Positions 39,270-50,302 are shown, counted from the first letter of the stretch. The stretch: DNA of 64,000 nt from Nakaseomyces glabratus (GCF_010111755.1 NC_088957.1:434001-498000), one strand, 5' to 3'. Numbers and translations are program-made. The notes: generated by a model not told the origin, from the letters alone.

Positions 39270-41744
39270 ATGGGTTCTAAGAGCAATGGTGCGAAGAAGA
39301 TGTCTTTGGAAGAGTTCCTAGGGAATGACTCCCTAGGTGAGTCTGTTTGGGATGAGGAAGAGATTAACTTGGATGCGATCAATAATATCAGCAACACGAC
39401 TAACCCGGAGCTTTTCAGGCCGAAACACAATAGCAACAGGTTTTCTAGTGGGTATGGCGGTGGTCATAGTGGTTATGGCGGTGGGCTTGGCGGCAACCAG
39501 CGCTTCTCTAGCGGGAACAGGCACCTGGATCCCGCGTATGACGGTGGTGCTGGGTTCGGTCCTCCTGGCGGACATCACCAATCTTATGGCAGAGTTCAGC
39601 AGCATCACTATAGCGAGCAAGAACAAAGGATGGAGTCCAGCGGTTTTGACTACCTGGCAAGCGCAGGTCCACCATACATAGTCAAGTTCTCCAATCTACC
39701 ACCGAGATTCTCAAATTACGACATTGAGGATCTCTTCCACATGAAGTTTACTAAATTTGTCAAGTACAGATTGTTTTGGGAACTGCAGAGCAATCCATCG
39801 TTGGATTTGTTGAACAAAGGGGACTATTTTGAAAAGACTTTCAAGGACAATTTGAAAGTAGCATTTGTGGAGTTGTTAGGAATGAGGGACTTGATGAAAA
39901 TCATTGATTACTGGTCTGTTCCACTGGCTGAAATGTATCAGATAAACGTCTCCGTTGCCAAATTTGATGACTTCAAGAATTACGTCGAGAAAAGCAAACC
40001 TTTGATAGACCCTTCCTATGATGCTGGAAAATCATTTGATGCACCACGGATACAAAAATCACATCCTTTCACCTCAGAGAAGAATGAAATGGCACCAGCA
40101 AAGTCAGATGCGTCTACACTTAACAAAAATGCACAAAGGCAAGAGCCAAAGAAACCTAAAGTAAATCCATTCGGTACTGCAAAGCCTGTTGATACTCAAT
40201 CAAAAATATTAGAGATTGAAAATAAAATGCAATCGCTTCATGTTGAGGATACTTCCACTTTGCGGGCAATATTGGAAGAAAAGTCTGATGCATCAAAGCA
40301 GTCTAAGACATTAAGTAAGACAGCTACATCTACATTGGATAACGGTCAAGGGAAAACGAAGATCAAAATTTTGAAAAAACCCGTTTCATCTGGAGGACAA
40401 GATAAATCCTCTAATACCACACAGCTGGGGTCTGCCAAAGTTACAGAGCCAAAACCATCTATTGCAGATGTAAACTCTAAAGTAAAACAATTGGTTGACA
40501 TAAAGAAATCAGATGCCAAAGGTGCGAGTAATAGTCAAAAGACACAAGCTAATGATTCCAAGGAAAATGTCAATGGAAATGCTAATGAGGATAAGAGTAA
40601 AGAACCGAAAAACAAGGACGAAAGTAGCCTCACCAAAGAAACGAATAATTTAAGCGCCATGCCCGACGGTAAATCAAAAGTAGATGATGAAACCAAAACA
40701 TTTGTAACTAAACCTGGACAGCGTGAGCTCTGCAAAACTAAAAGCAATGACAAACCCACTGATATACATGTGAGCAAAACTGATGAATCTACGTTAGATG
40801 TCAGTGTAGCTAAAAATGAAACAGCAGAAAATACCAGTTCAGATAATTCCCATGTTTCATATAACTCTGCAAGAGGCCGTGGAGGAATTAAAGGAAGGGG
40901 AAGAGGTGGAACTTACCAACGAGGTAATGCTAGAGGTAGAGATGTTACACGTGGCAGAGGTAAAAGAGGTAAACGACCACTACAGGATAACAATTTTTCC
41001 TCTCGAATAATAGACAATACAAAAGAGGAGGGCATTGGAAAACCAAACGTTCATCATATTAATGAACGTGTGAAACTAACTGGTGCTGTAAACACAGAAA
41101 ATTCTAGTCGGAAAAATGATCAAGATGTTTTCTATGATGCAAAAGATGATTTAAATGTTCAAGGAATTGATATTAGAAAACAAAATTTTAAGGATGAGAG
41201 GTATATGGAATCTAAGGATAGCTCTCGTATTGATGCAAAGTCTGTGCCAAGATCTACAGCTGATAAGGAGATACAGGTAGGAAATAAATCAGAACATGAA
41301 TCTTCGGGAAATAATACAAACGTAGCAACAGCAGTTGCTAGCAATACAGGCGAAAGTGAAAAAGCCAGTACTAAGGATGTTACATCTGCAGAAGTAACTC
41401 ATAGAGGAGGATATAGAGGAGGTTTTAGAGGAAGTAGAGGGGCTTATAGAGGGGCTTATAGAGGGGCTTATAGAGGAGGTTATAGAGGTTCTTACCGAGG
41501 CGGTTATAGAGGGTCAACTCGTGGTTCATATAGAGGTGATTACAAAGGGCCTTTCAGAGGTAATTATGAAGACAGACAAGGACAAGAAGAAGAACACAGA
41601 TCTTCAAATGAAGTTAATGGTGTATCTCTTTCACCCGCAGAGAAGTCAAAAAAGAATGTAAGAGGCGGCTCTTATAAGAGAGGTCGCGGATCTAATAGGA
41701 ATAAATATCAAAAGAACCACGAGGTTAATGATCAGTCTGGATAA
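39270..41744 (+). CDS. PSP2: RRM-like and RGG-repeat RNA-binding protein, probably Psp2
   Basis: 824 residues. The N-terminus has KKMSLEEFLGNDSLGESVWDEEE, a short motif shared by yeast Psp2 and eIF4B/Tif3. A Gly/Ser-rich stretch follows at 65-110. A probable RRM-type domain is at about 133-245 (PPYIVKFSNLPPRFSNYDIEDLF), and a long charged, disordered Lys/Ser/Asp-rich middle separates it from two RGG clusters: about 534-570 (RGRGG, RGRGK) and 710-770 (repeated RGAY, RGGY, RGSY). Psp2 is a cytoplasmic translation regulator and P-body/stress-granule factor. S. cerevisiae Psp2 is about 593 aa and, as I recall, has a 5' intron; none is needed here. TIF3 is the main alternative but lacks the long RGG tail. 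It is not next to PSP2's usual S. cerevisiae neighbours. Confidence 0.68.
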   Translation: MGSKSNGAKKMSLEEFLGNDSLGESVWDEEEINLDAINNISNTTNPELFRPKHNSNRFSSGYGGGHSGYGGGLGGNQRFSSGNRHLDPAYDGGAGFGPPGGHHQSYGRVQQHHYSEQEQRMESSGFDYLASAGPPYIVKFSNLPPRFSNYDIEDLFHMKFTKFVKYRLFWELQSNPSLDLLNKGDYFEKTFKDNLKVAFVELLGMRDLMKIIDYWSVPLAEMYQINVSVAKFDDFKNYVEKSKPLIDPSYDAGKSFDAPRIQKSHPFTSEKNEMAPAKSDASTLNKNAQRQEPKKPKVNPFGTAKPVDTQSKILEIENKMQSLHVEDTSTLRAILEEKSDASKQSKTLSKTATSTLDNGQGKTKIKILKKPVSSGGQDKSSNTTQLGSAKVTEPKPSIADVNSKVKQLVDIKKSDAKGASNSQKTQANDSKENVNGNANEDKSKEPKNKDESSLTKETNNLSAMPDGKSKVDDETKTFVTKPGQRELCKTKSNDKPTDIHVSKTDESTLDVSVAKNETAENTSSDNSHVSYNSARGRGGIKGRGRGGTYQRGNARGRDVTRGRGKRGKRPLQDNNFSSRIIDNTKEEGIGKPNVHHINERVKLTGAVNTENSSRKNDQDVFYDAKDDLNVQGIDIRKQNFKDERYMESKDSSRIDAKSVPRSTADKEIQVGNKSEHESSGNNTNVATAVASNTGESEKASTKDVTSAEVTHRGGYRGGFRGSRGAYRGAYRGAYRGGYRGSYRGGYRGSTRGSYRGDYKGPFRGNYEDRQGQEEEHRSSNEVNGVSLSPAEKSKKNVRGGSYKRGRGSNRNKYQKNHEVNDQSG
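41436..41474 (+). repeat. Near-perfect 12-bp tandem repeat coding RGAY
   Basis: Three successive copies of a 12-bp unit (AGAGGGGCTTAT) encode Arg-Gly-Ala-Tyr within the C-terminal RGG cluster. They are identical at the DNA level, which suggests recent slippage expansion; neighbouring units (RGGY, RGSY) have diverged. Confidence 0.85.
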
Positions 41745-42263
41745 TTTTTCACCTGAAATATGATATTTTTTCTAAGTAAGAAGAATATTTGGTGTCCGTT
41801 GTTGTTTGTATTTTGACTTGCTTTTCAAGCGTTTAATTGAGTTCAATAACTGAAATTTTGCGCCTCAGTGTATTTTATGATAAATATTTTTGCATGTATT
41901 ACGAATGAATGTTTTTAATTAGTAAACATTGTCTTCTCAATTTACAACTGGTTTGTCTAACTTTTGTTATTTAACAAAATATCCTACAATTAACTTGATC
42001 ACAACGCGTCTCAAGTGATCACTTCTATCAACAAAACATAAAATTGTAATTTCATCGATAATAAGTTTATAATCATTAAATAGACTTTTACCAATTCATA
42101 ACTAATTTAATGGTACAAAAATAGAGATATCATATATTTATAATGTAGAGTGTTGTAGGAATAAAATAAAACAAAGCCACATCTAACTGTCAGAATTAGC
42201 TTTCAATAGAAAGGATCAAATAACGACTATAGGGAACGGCTTAGAGTTTATGCGTTGGGATGC
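41745..42263. other. Convergent intergenic region PSP2-like / ELO3
   Basis: 519 bp of AT-rich 3' flanking DNA for two convergent genes. An ACGCGT occurs near 42004 but no promoter starts here. No gene. Confidence 0.5.
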
Positions 42264-43364
42264 TTAAGCCTTTCTAGAGGAAGGCTTGGAGGACTTAGTC
42301 TTAACAGCAGAAGAGGTAGCAGAGGCGGCAGCGGCCTTTTCAGCTTCCTTTTCAGCCTTCTTCTTGCTACCCTTCTTGTAAGAGTTAATGTAGAAAGAGA
42401 TAAATAGGACCAAGTAAGAAGTCAAGATCAAGTAACCGTATGCTGCAGCATCTTGAGTACCGTAACAAGTACCCTTGTTTGGCAAAATGCCGTCAAAGTA
42501 CTTGTTTGCGTAGAAGGTGTAAGTTGCGAAGTATACGAAAACCAAATCGATCAAGAATTGGATAATTTGGAATCTAGTGACCCATTGTTTCCACCAAACT
42601 CTGATACCGCAGGAGCTTAGGAAGTAGTACCAGTACATAACGACATGGACACCCAAGTTTAGCACAATTGGAACCCATTCGACAGAGGTTTCACCGACCA
42701 ATTGAGTGTAACATAGCAAAGCGGTGGCACCATGGTGATAAGTGTGTAAGAACAGCAACTTCTTTCTCTTGAAGATTAAGAAGACAGTGTCAAACAATTC
42801 AACAAACTTGGTCAAGTAGTTCAAGTAGTATAGAACAACCAACTTTGGAGCGAAAGCTTGTGGGGAACAGATAGCCCAGAACAAACCGTGGTGGTAAATC
42901 ATTGGAACAAGTTGTTCAATCAACAGAACCATTAGTATGAAAGAGATGGAGGTCAAGAACAAGTTGTGAAGTTGGAACAAAAAGTGGAAATGCATTGGAG
43001 AGGCGTTGATGGCACGCAAGATGGCTTGACCACCAAAGATGACAATGTAGTAGAAGATAATAATACCGATGGCTTGGTAACCGTTAGCCAAGAAGGTTTC
43101 ATTGTAGATGAATCTGAAGTCCTCAGCTGGGTATCCAGCAATCTTTTCGAAGACAGCAGAGAACAAGGGCCACAACTCAAGACCGAATGGGTGGTCAATT
43201 GATGGAGTGTGGACCTTGATCCAGGATGGAGCACCTTGGAATAATACTTCCAATTGATCAACAGCCACCGAGGCAGCGGTGGCAGCAGCAGAACTGGCAG
43301 CGGTGGCAGCGCTTGCGGCACCACTAGCAACAGCAGAGGTCACTTGCGAAACAGGTTGATCCAT
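42264..43364 (-). CDS. ELO3: Elo3/Sur4, very-long-chain fatty acid elongase
   Basis: 366 residues (about 345 in S. cerevisiae). Residues 60-330 are very close to yeast Elo3: [37 protein letters not shown], the catalytic histidine box HTYHH, and [20 protein letters not shown]. Seven hydrophobic segments put it in the ER membrane. The basic C-terminus ends SSRKA, as in Elo3. It makes the C26 acyl chains of ceramides, upstream of the sphingolipid pathway that also uses LCB2 (60.5 kb). The N-terminus is odd: residues 7-37 are almost only Ala, Ser, Thr and Val. Order ELO3-ROM2-ARC18-SSQ1-MDM30 equals YLR372W-YLR368W. Confidence 0.95.
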   Translation of the reverse strand: MDQPVSQVTSAVASGAASAATAASSAAATAASVAVDQLEVLFQGAPSWIKVHTPSIDHPFGLELWPLFSAVFEKIAGYPAEDFRFIYNETFLANGYQAIGIIIFYYIVIFGGQAILRAINASPMHFHFLFQLHNLFLTSISFILMVLLIEQLVPMIYHHGLFWAICSPQAFAPKLVVLYYLNYLTKFVELFDTVFLIFKRKKLLFLHTYHHGATALLCYTQLVGETSVEWVPIVLNLGVHVVMYWYYFLSSCGIRVWWKQWVTRFQIIQFLIDLVFVYFATYTFYANKYFDGILPNKGTCYGTQDAAAYGYLILTSYLVLFISFYINSYKKGSKKKAEKEAEKAAAASATSSAVKTKSSKPSSRKA

Positions 43365-44233
43365 TCTTCTTTGGGTTGTTCGAGCTTCGTTCCTATTATT
43401 TTTTTCCTATTAAGCCAGTGTTTCAAAACTAAAACAAAACTCTAAATAAAGACTATATACCAAGAAGTTAAATCAAATATATATTATAGGAGGTATTACG
43501 TTCTCGAAACATGCAATGTAGGTAGCTGTATGATGTGCGAAAACATCAAAGGTCTTTGCAAAAAGTTTGTTGTCGATAATTTTTCACTGCTTAGGAAGAA
43601 TTGAAAAATTATTTTTTTTCAAAGAACCTTCAACGCAGGCGATGATTTAAGGACAAAATTGGCGACGACAAGGACAAAATGAGAGACGACGACAAGGACA
43701 AATCATCAAAAGTTCAAGTATAAGACAAACAGTGGTCAATACTTGTGATAAGTTAATAGATCTCATCTCAGTAGACACAGATACTCATATTTGCAACGAA
43801 ACTAGCGCGGGTGCCAACCTAGGTCAACTATTGATTCAGAATAATTATGAGCATTGTGAGTAGTAATTTCCTGGATGATATGTCTCGTGTTGCATCCTGA
43901 TTAGGAAATTTGTCTTGAGGGTGATGCGCGTAAATTGAAGTGAAAAAAGCTCAACAATGTCCAAATTTGGCTGTCTTAGTTCGCTTTCGAGTCAATTGTC
44001 CAAGGTACCAGTTTCCTAATTGAAACATTATTATAAAGTATTCTTAATTCAAAGACAAATGGGCCTATAGTGGCACATTACTACACCTTTGGATCGTCTA
44101 ACTTAAAAATTATGTTTTACGTTCTGAATAAAAATGGGAAATAAAAAAATTAACAATAAAAATGTATCAAACTTATATATGACCAATCATCATGAGATGA
44201 CCTTTTTACGGAGTGTCAATTATTCAAAAAGAC
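43365..44233. other. ELO3 promoter and ROM2 3' flank
   Basis: 869 bp. It holds an imperfect 21/24-bp-spaced repeat at 43649-43702 (see repeat entry). A short plus-strand frame at 44134 overlaps the ROM2 end and looks spurious. No gene. Confidence 0.55.
43649..43702. repeat. Short direct repeats upstream of ELO3
   Basis: GACGACAAGGACAAA occurs exactly at 43664-43678 and 43688-43702; a third partial copy, AAGGACAAA, is at 43649-43657. Spacing is 21 and 24 bp, two helical turns. It lies about 290-340 bp upstream of the ELO3 start. Confidence 0.85.
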
Positions 44234-47200
44234 CTAGCCCCAGAAGTCTAGGGATGCAACGGTATCGTAACCGCGTGAATCTTCGTATGCATACAGAATT
44301 TCTTGAGTGTTTGTCTGTAACAATCTAATTTTTTCTCCCAGTATACAACGCACAAGTTCACCAGTTTCAATTTTCCTGATTTCTATGAAATTGCTGTCAA
44401 ATGCCAAAATGTAAGGGTACCAAATAGCAAACTTTTGTGGATCACCTTCCCAATGTATAATATGCGACTCTTTCTTCCTCCAGCCTTGTGTATTAACGAA
44501 AAATGCAAACTCTGTGTAACATAACAGGAACATCGTACCTACTCTGTAGATGGCCATTGGCTTCAAAGTATCCTTCAAAGCAAACTCAAGAGATGTGTCT
44601 GCTGGATCCAACAACGATTCATGCGCATTCTGTGAGATAGATACAATTTGGAACCCTTTCTTACAACCAATACATAGATTGGCTTTCAAAAAAGATATAG
44701 ACACAGGTTCTGAATCAAATGTTACCTCAGTAATCTTCTTTTTCAGACTCTTCTTGCTATGACCACCATCCTCACTTAGTAGTGGATGCTCATGCTCAAA
44801 AAATTTAATAGAATGTGATGAACTATGTGCTGTAACAATTAATCTCTTACCATTACAGTCACCTTCTGAGAAGAAATTGACATGATTTATCAGCTCTTTG
44901 CTATGTTTTTTAAAGTACGTAGTACCATTAACCTCATTTTCAATCAGCGATAATGGGCAACTGTACAACTTTTTATCGATCAACAACAGAATAGACTTGA
45001 ACTCTTCCAAAACAGCAACTTGGGTGATATTACTTCTTTGCACCAATTGTACAGGAGTGGAGAAATAAGTAAAAGTCTTTTGCGTGTCCTTATCTTGCTG
45101 TCTTTTTATATTACTCATGTAGAGACCTAAGTTAGTTGCAATCAATAACTTACGACCACCATCGCACGTCGATACACTATTAATTTTGTTCATGTAATCA
45201 AAGAACCTATCACTGATTTTAGTGATGTTAATCATATCAGTCTCATCAATGATTCTTTGTTGCTCAGTTTTAATCTTATCTAATAAAGTCTGTAGTCCTG
45301 CATATTGTGCTGCATACAAAGTTACCTGATATCTCTGCTTTGCACCATAATATAGGAACGTCAACGCATTCTTAGGGTTGCTGACGTTATTCTCTGGTTG
45401 AATTACAGTACCGGAACAACCTGGATTATCACCAATGTAACGACGCAAAGATGGCATATCTTCAGAGGGACATACAAACAGAAGTGGTAATGGGATAGGA
45501 CGCTGGAATACTTTATGCTGATGCCATTTATTGACCGCCTTAGCCTTCAAAAATAATAGCATGTTATCTAATAAATAAAATTGAGTATCACCAGCAGTAC
45601 CATCAGACTTACTTAGTTCTTTTCTAGATAAAGCACCTTCGTGTTTTATCTTACGTTTTTCACTATTCAATCCTAAGTTAACATACTCATTTTTGAATAA
45701 TATCTTTTGTTTCAAAAGCTTCACATCATGTCTATCTTGAGCTGCACCACTTGCCTTATCAATTCTTTTCATAAAGTTCTTCAATGCATCCATTGCTCTA
45801 GATAAATTTTCATAGTCATCCTTGTTATTCTCAGATTCTGTTGATTTTAGTATCTCACGCACTAGAAGCATATAACGACCAGGTCTCGAAACACCTTGAG
45901 AAAGGAACGAATCTATACCATGTCTCAATGACGAGTTCATCATATCATCATCAAATCTGGCAAAATACGGATTAACGGATCTTTGCGTTTCTATCAAATA
46001 CTTCGCGTAAGGTCTTGACGCAACATACTGAACGAAGGGCTCAAAAAATGGTATGAATCTTAAAAGTATGTCACCAATGCCTTTAACTACCGGAGAACTT
46101 TTTTGTCTATCCTGTAAGGCTTCCAAAAACCTTCTGTTAACGGAATATATATCATTAATATGGGCAAAGACATGTTTAACAAAGTTTTTTCTTATATCTG
46201 CTGGAATAATATTTGTTTCAGATAAAGTTTTCATGAAAGTGTCTCTTGTCACTTCTAATGACTTCACAAATTTCTTTTCAGAGATATAAACTTCATAAAT
46301 TGCTTCTTGTCTTTTGATCTCCTTCTTTGGCAGGTTTTCCCATAACTCCTTCGATACTGAACTAGTCCATGATGGTTTTTCTTCTTCATCGTCATCCAGT
46401 GCCATTGAAATATTCCTTTTCAAACCCCCGTTAGGCTTTATATTTAGACGAGCTTGTTGTTCTAGTCTTCTAGGACAAGATATGGAATAACAAAGGGCGT
46501 TTCTTGTACATGTTGGAGAATAACACTCTGCTAATAAAGTGAACACACCATTAATGCTATTAGTAGCAGACGGAACAGCGTGAGGTCTCGATGAGGCCTG
46601 TATCGTGGAGTGCTCCATATAACTACTATTCAGTGACGTAGTTGACTTAGATGAAGCAACTTCAGAGATTGAATAAGGTAGTGTTGTTCTAGTGGTCGAA
46701 TGAGATATCCCTACCATGCTATTATTAGTTGTTGAACTTGAAGTTGTAGGAGCGGGTTTGCCTAAGTATCTCGAATTATCTGTAAATTCATAGACTTCAT
46801 AAGGTGAGTCTCTCAGTCTATGTTCATAAACGACATCGTGGAATAGCTTTTGGGCATCTAAGGATCTACCCAAGAGTAACGCCAAATTACGATCCGATGT
46901 TCTCACTAATGCACAAATGACATCAACAGCCTGTTGACCAGTAAATGCATCTCTATACAAAAGACCATCTTTCTTGTATTCACCAAGTTGGATTGTCTGC
47001 CTGAATTTAGCAGCAACACGTGATAGCAATGCTGGATAAACTTGTGGTCTCTTTGTCGATGCGCTTAATATTGGCCTTGATTGAGGTGAAGCGATGCTGC
47101 TATTTCTTCTGCCACTCATCGATCCACTGTTAGTTAATGTGGTAGCACTGCCATTGTTATAATGTGCACCATGATGATAATGAGAATGTAAAGAAGTAGA

Positions 47201-48343
47201 GGACGCAGAATGATATCTCTTCGAGGATAAGGAGCTGGAAGAAACTCTAGTTTTCAATCCTAAACCAATGGTACTATGTGAATCCAGACTGTTTTGCATG
47301 GAGTAATTTGAATGCATAGAATCATTACGCTGAGCAATATTGGCACCGGAATGATATGTGCCTCCAGGATTTGACCCAGCACTTGTTTTTCTATTTTGAA
47401 ATGAATTTGCAATATTCTTAAACGTCGATGAGTTTATTGACAGAGATCTGGAAGCACCATTCTCGTTATGAACATTAGAGTTGCTATTGTTTCTGCTGTT
47501 TTCCATGGCCGAGTTTGATACGCCATGGCTATTGTCGTTGCTCAAATCTCTAGAGGTAGATCTAGTGAACAAATGGAATGCTTGCAAAGGCGATTTCTGG
47601 GCACTCGTTGGCGTCGTGGTAGAGCCATTCTTGTTCGATATGTTAGAGAAACTAGCCTGTTTTTTCAACCCTGCTAGGGCCAATTGCGGCAAAGAAGGTT
47701 TCTTCCTTGCTTCTCTTTCTCTATTCTGTACTGCACTATTCCCTGTGCTATTGTTACTATTTGCCGCCCGCAGCTTCTCCTGGTGTTTACTTCCAAACTG
47801 GTGTTTCTGGTGATTTAAATGTGGAGACGACTTAGCATGATGCATAGCTGGTGTTATCCCAAACCCAGCCTTTTGACCAATGGCTGCCTCCTCTCCAGCT
47901 GTAGATACAGCAGTTCCCGACGTATGGTGAGTCCCCATACCTGTGGACATGTTCGCATTATTCAGGGAGGGAACCGGTCCCATATGTGTCGGCACATGGT
48001 GCGACTTGTACGCCATCGGAATGGGAGATGTTGCGCTATGAATGAGCGGTCTCTGAGGGCTGCTGATCGGCGTGTTGTCCGCGCTAGACAAGCTCTGTGT
48101 GTCCGGCACGTCTTTTATCCGTGCCTCCTGAGACATGATCATGTATGTGGCACCAGCACGCTTATTCACAATGGGTGCACTCCCAAGAGGCGCCAGAGAC
48201 TCTCTGAGTACAGAATCAAGCCCCTGTATATCCTCCACGCGATCAGGAACAGACATCGGGTCTCCCATACCCATGCCAAGCCCTTGCCTTTCTATCCCGA
48301 AAACATCAGCAAAAATAGCATTTCTCTGCACATTATCCACCAT
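44234..48343 (-). CDS. ROM2: Rom2-type Rho1 guanine nucleotide exchange factor
   Basis: 1,369 residues, close to Rom2 (about 1,356). A long Ser/Asn/His-rich N-terminal region (1-435) is followed by a DEP domain (about 438-525, EYKKDGLLYRDAFTGQQAVD), a DH RhoGEF domain (about 676-870, KRQEAIYEVYISEKKFVKSL), a PH domain (about 915-1045) and a CNH domain (about 1060-1350). The order DEP-DH-PH-CNH is diagnostic of Rom1/Rom2. It loads GTP on Rho1 at the bud cortex downstream of the Wsc/Mid2 sensors to activate the cell-wall-integrity kinase Pkc1. The locus next to ARC18 and ELO3 fits YLR371W (ROM2) rather than ROM1. Confidence 0.94.
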   Translation of the reverse strand: MVDNVQRNAIFADVFGIERQGLGMGMGDPMSVPDRVEDIQGLDSVLRESLAPLGSAPIVNKRAGATYMIMSQEARIKDVPDTQSLSSADNTPISSPQRPLIHSATSPIPMAYKSHHVPTHMGPVPSLNNANMSTGMGTHHTSGTAVSTAGEEAAIGQKAGFGITPAMHHAKSSPHLNHQKHQFGSKHQEKLRAANSNNSTGNSAVQNREREARKKPSLPQLALAGLKKQASFSNISNKNGSTTTPTSAQKSPLQAFHLFTRSTSRDLSNDNSHGVSNSAMENSRNNSNSNVHNENGASRSLSINSSTFKNIANSFQNRKTSAGSNPGGTYHSGANIAQRNDSMHSNYSMQNSLDSHSTIGLGLKTRVSSSSLSSKRYHSASSTSLHSHYHHGAHYNNGSATTLTNSGSMSGRRNSSIASPQSRPILSASTKRPQVYPALLSRVAAKFRQTIQLGEYKKDGLLYRDAFTGQQAVDVICALVRTSDRNLALLLGRSLDAQKLFHDVVYEHRLRDSPYEVYEFTDNSRYLGKPAPTTSSSTTNNSMVGISHSTTRTTLPYSISEVASSKSTTSLNSSYMEHSTIQASSRPHAVPSATNSINGVFTLLAECYSPTCTRNALCYSISCPRRLEQQARLNIKPNGGLKRNISMALDDDEEEKPSWTSSVSKELWENLPKKEIKRQEAIYEVYISEKKFVKSLEVTRDTFMKTLSETNIIPADIRKNFVKHVFAHINDIYSVNRRFLEALQDRQKSSPVVKGIGDILLRFIPFFEPFVQYVASRPYAKYLIETQRSVNPYFARFDDDMMNSSLRHGIDSFLSQGVSRPGRYMLLVREILKSTESENNKDDYENLSRAMDALKNFMKRIDKASGAAQDRHDVKLLKQKILFKNEYVNLGLNSEKRKIKHEGALSRKELSKSDGTAGDTQFYLLDNMLLFLKAKAVNKWHQHKVFQRPIPLPLLFVCPSEDMPSLRRYIGDNPGCSGTVIQPENNVSNPKNALTFLYYGAKQRYQVTLYAAQYAGLQTLLDKIKTEQQRIIDETDMINITKISDRFFDYMNKINSVSTCDGGRKLLIATNLGLYMSNIKRQQDKDTQKTFTYFSTPVQLVQRSNITQVAVLEEFKSILLLIDKKLYSCPLSLIENEVNGTTYFKKHSKELINHVNFFSEGDCNGKRLIVTAHSSSHSIKFFEHEHPLLSEDGGHSKKSLKKKITEVTFDSEPVSISFLKANLCIGCKKGFQIVSISQNAHESLLDPADTSLEFALKDTLKPMAIYRVGTMFLLCYTEFAFFVNTQGWRKKESHIIHWEGDPQKFAIWYPYILAFDSNFIEIRKIETGELVRCILGEKIRLLQTNTQEILYAYEDSRGYDTVASLDFWG

Positions 48344-49607
48344 TACTCCTTTTTCAATTAATATTTCCCAGTTGTATAATCCACAAGTATCCCAAACTTT
48401 TCCACCGGTACAGAACTAAACCTCCTATAAATAGCTTTGTTTTTTTTTGTTTTTGTTTTGTTATTGTTTTTGTTTTACTAGATCTCTTTCTTTCTTTCGG
48501 TATTCCTGTGTTTTCCCCCCTATCGTGTTGTTCAACTCCCTTGCAACCGATTACACGTCTCCAGGTCAGCTACTACTTCCTGCGATCAGCGGCAATGGTG
48601 AACTTGTATTGCTTCTAAAATTGTTTTTCCCAATGGGGGCGCCCACTTTTGATTTTTTTTCTTCCCAGCCTTTAAGAAAGTGTATTGGCAACGGGGACCA
48701 AGAAAATACTCAATTGCTGGGGGGTCAGCACACCTATCGCTACACACGCTCATCTTTCTCTCTCTCTACTTCTTCTGAACCACTCTCTTGCCCTCAGAAG
48801 GCACTGCACTTCCCCATCCCCCCTTTGTTCAAGTAGCGCCTGCAAGTACTGCTCAGATACTGGTGCAGCCCATGGATGCGTATAACGGGTTTCCTCTGTT
48901 ATACCCGCCATACACAGACAGGGCTGCAGCCTTTGGGATCTATATTTAGGTTTTCCTGCTTCCTTCCTCCTTCGTAATTATAACTGGAATTACGTAATTT
49001 GTTTTTCCTTCTGCTTTTCCTTTCTCTCTGTGCTGGTTCTGTGCTACTTCTGTGCTACTGCTTCTCCTTAACATTCTCTGTAGCCCTCTCTCTCTGTCTC
49101 TTCCTCCCAACTTCTGTGCACAGTACTTTCTGAGGGATGCAGTGCGGAAATAGGGATCGCCTGTACTTTTCTCTCTTTGCCAAATCCGCGTTCTCCGAAA
49201 TTATATACTTGCCCCTGCAGCCATTCTCTCCAAGTCTACTATTTAAACTTTTCTTTCTTTCTTTTTTATCTTTCCCCGTCAGGATTGGCATTTCAAGTCG
49301 TAGCTCAAACTTCTACGTCATATGCACTCGTACGTTTTGCATGTGAGTGTTGTATATAGTGAGATGGATCGTTATATGATATGTTGCTCGTGCTGAGTCT
49401 ATATTCACGAATATCCGTACTTTCAAGTCCTTCAGCTCTCATACACAGACTGGGACCGAGACACACATATTGGAATATAGGGATTGGCCTATTTGGCAAA
49501 GTTACATATGTGTTTCACTGTGAACTTATATAGGCATATTCTTTTGGGCAATTTGAAATTGCGAACTGTATCGAATTCAAAAAAAGAACAATAGCAGACT
49601 CTTTACA
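48344..49607. other. Divergent promoter ROM2 / ARC18
   Basis: 1.26 kb, pyrimidine-rich on the plus strand (48430-48500; 49000-49270). Open frames here are low-complexity Phe/Ser/Leu translations of CT tracts. No gene or clear regulatory site seen. Confidence 0.5.
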
Positions 49608-50138
49608 ATGCCTGCTTACAACTCTACGTTTCCTTCAGACCCACAGACGGACAGAATGGTCGGGAACTTGGTTCTCTTGCCATTGAACACCAAGTTTAGA
49701 GGGCCTGCTTACCAGGCCAACTCGGACTACGATATCGTGGACGAGTGTCTAGACTTGTTCAGGGCAAACTCTTTCTTCAAGAACTTCGAGATCAAGACCA
49801 ATTCCGATAGATTGCTCATATACGGCATCCTGTACATCAACGACTGTCTCAATCACTTGAAACAGACCACCTCACACAACGAGGCCATCAAAGTGCTAAC
49901 AAACCTAGCTCTGGATGACTTCAGTCTACCGGGCACGTCCGGCTTCCCACTGAACTCAGTCTACTCCATCCCAACGGCCGACCACAACGCAATGGAACTG
50001 CTGAAGTCCTACCTACAACAATTCCGCCAGGAACTAGCATCAAGACTCATCGAACGTATCTACGCGGAGTCCCAGGACCACCCTTCGAAGTTCTGGCTCG
50101 CATTCACAAGGAGAAAGTTCATGAACAAGTCATTGTGA
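49608..50138 (+). CDS. ARC18: Arc18, ARPC3 subunit of the Arp2/3 complex
   Basis: 176 residues (178 in S. cerevisiae). The N-terminus MPAYNSTFPSDPQTDRMVGN, the motif LPLNTKFRGPA and the tail KFWLAFTRRKFMNKSL match ARPC3/p21. Arc18 is a structural subunit of the seven-protein Arp2/3 complex that nucleates branched actin at endocytic patches. Codon choice is unusually GC-rich and biased for this window, in keeping with good expression. It is divergent from ROM2 and convergent with SSQ1, as in YLR369W-YLR371W. Confidence 0.96.
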   Translation: MPAYNSTFPSDPQTDRMVGNLVLLPLNTKFRGPAYQANSDYDIVDECLDLFRANSFFKNFEIKTNSDRLLIYGILYINDCLNHLKQTTSHNEAIKVLTNLALDDFSLPGTSGFPLNSVYSIPTADHNAMELLKSYLQQFRQELASRLIERIYAESQDHPSKFWLAFTRRKFMNKSL

Positions 50139-50302
50139 TAAGCACGCCCCATAGTGCTCCACCGCTATATATACATATATATATAATCCGATCTCTCTCT
50201 GTATAATTAGATTCAATTATTTTTCTTTAAATTAACGATAACATGATATGTGAACTTCTCGACTACTACCTTCTATATATTTAATGTTATATTTACACGG
50301 GC

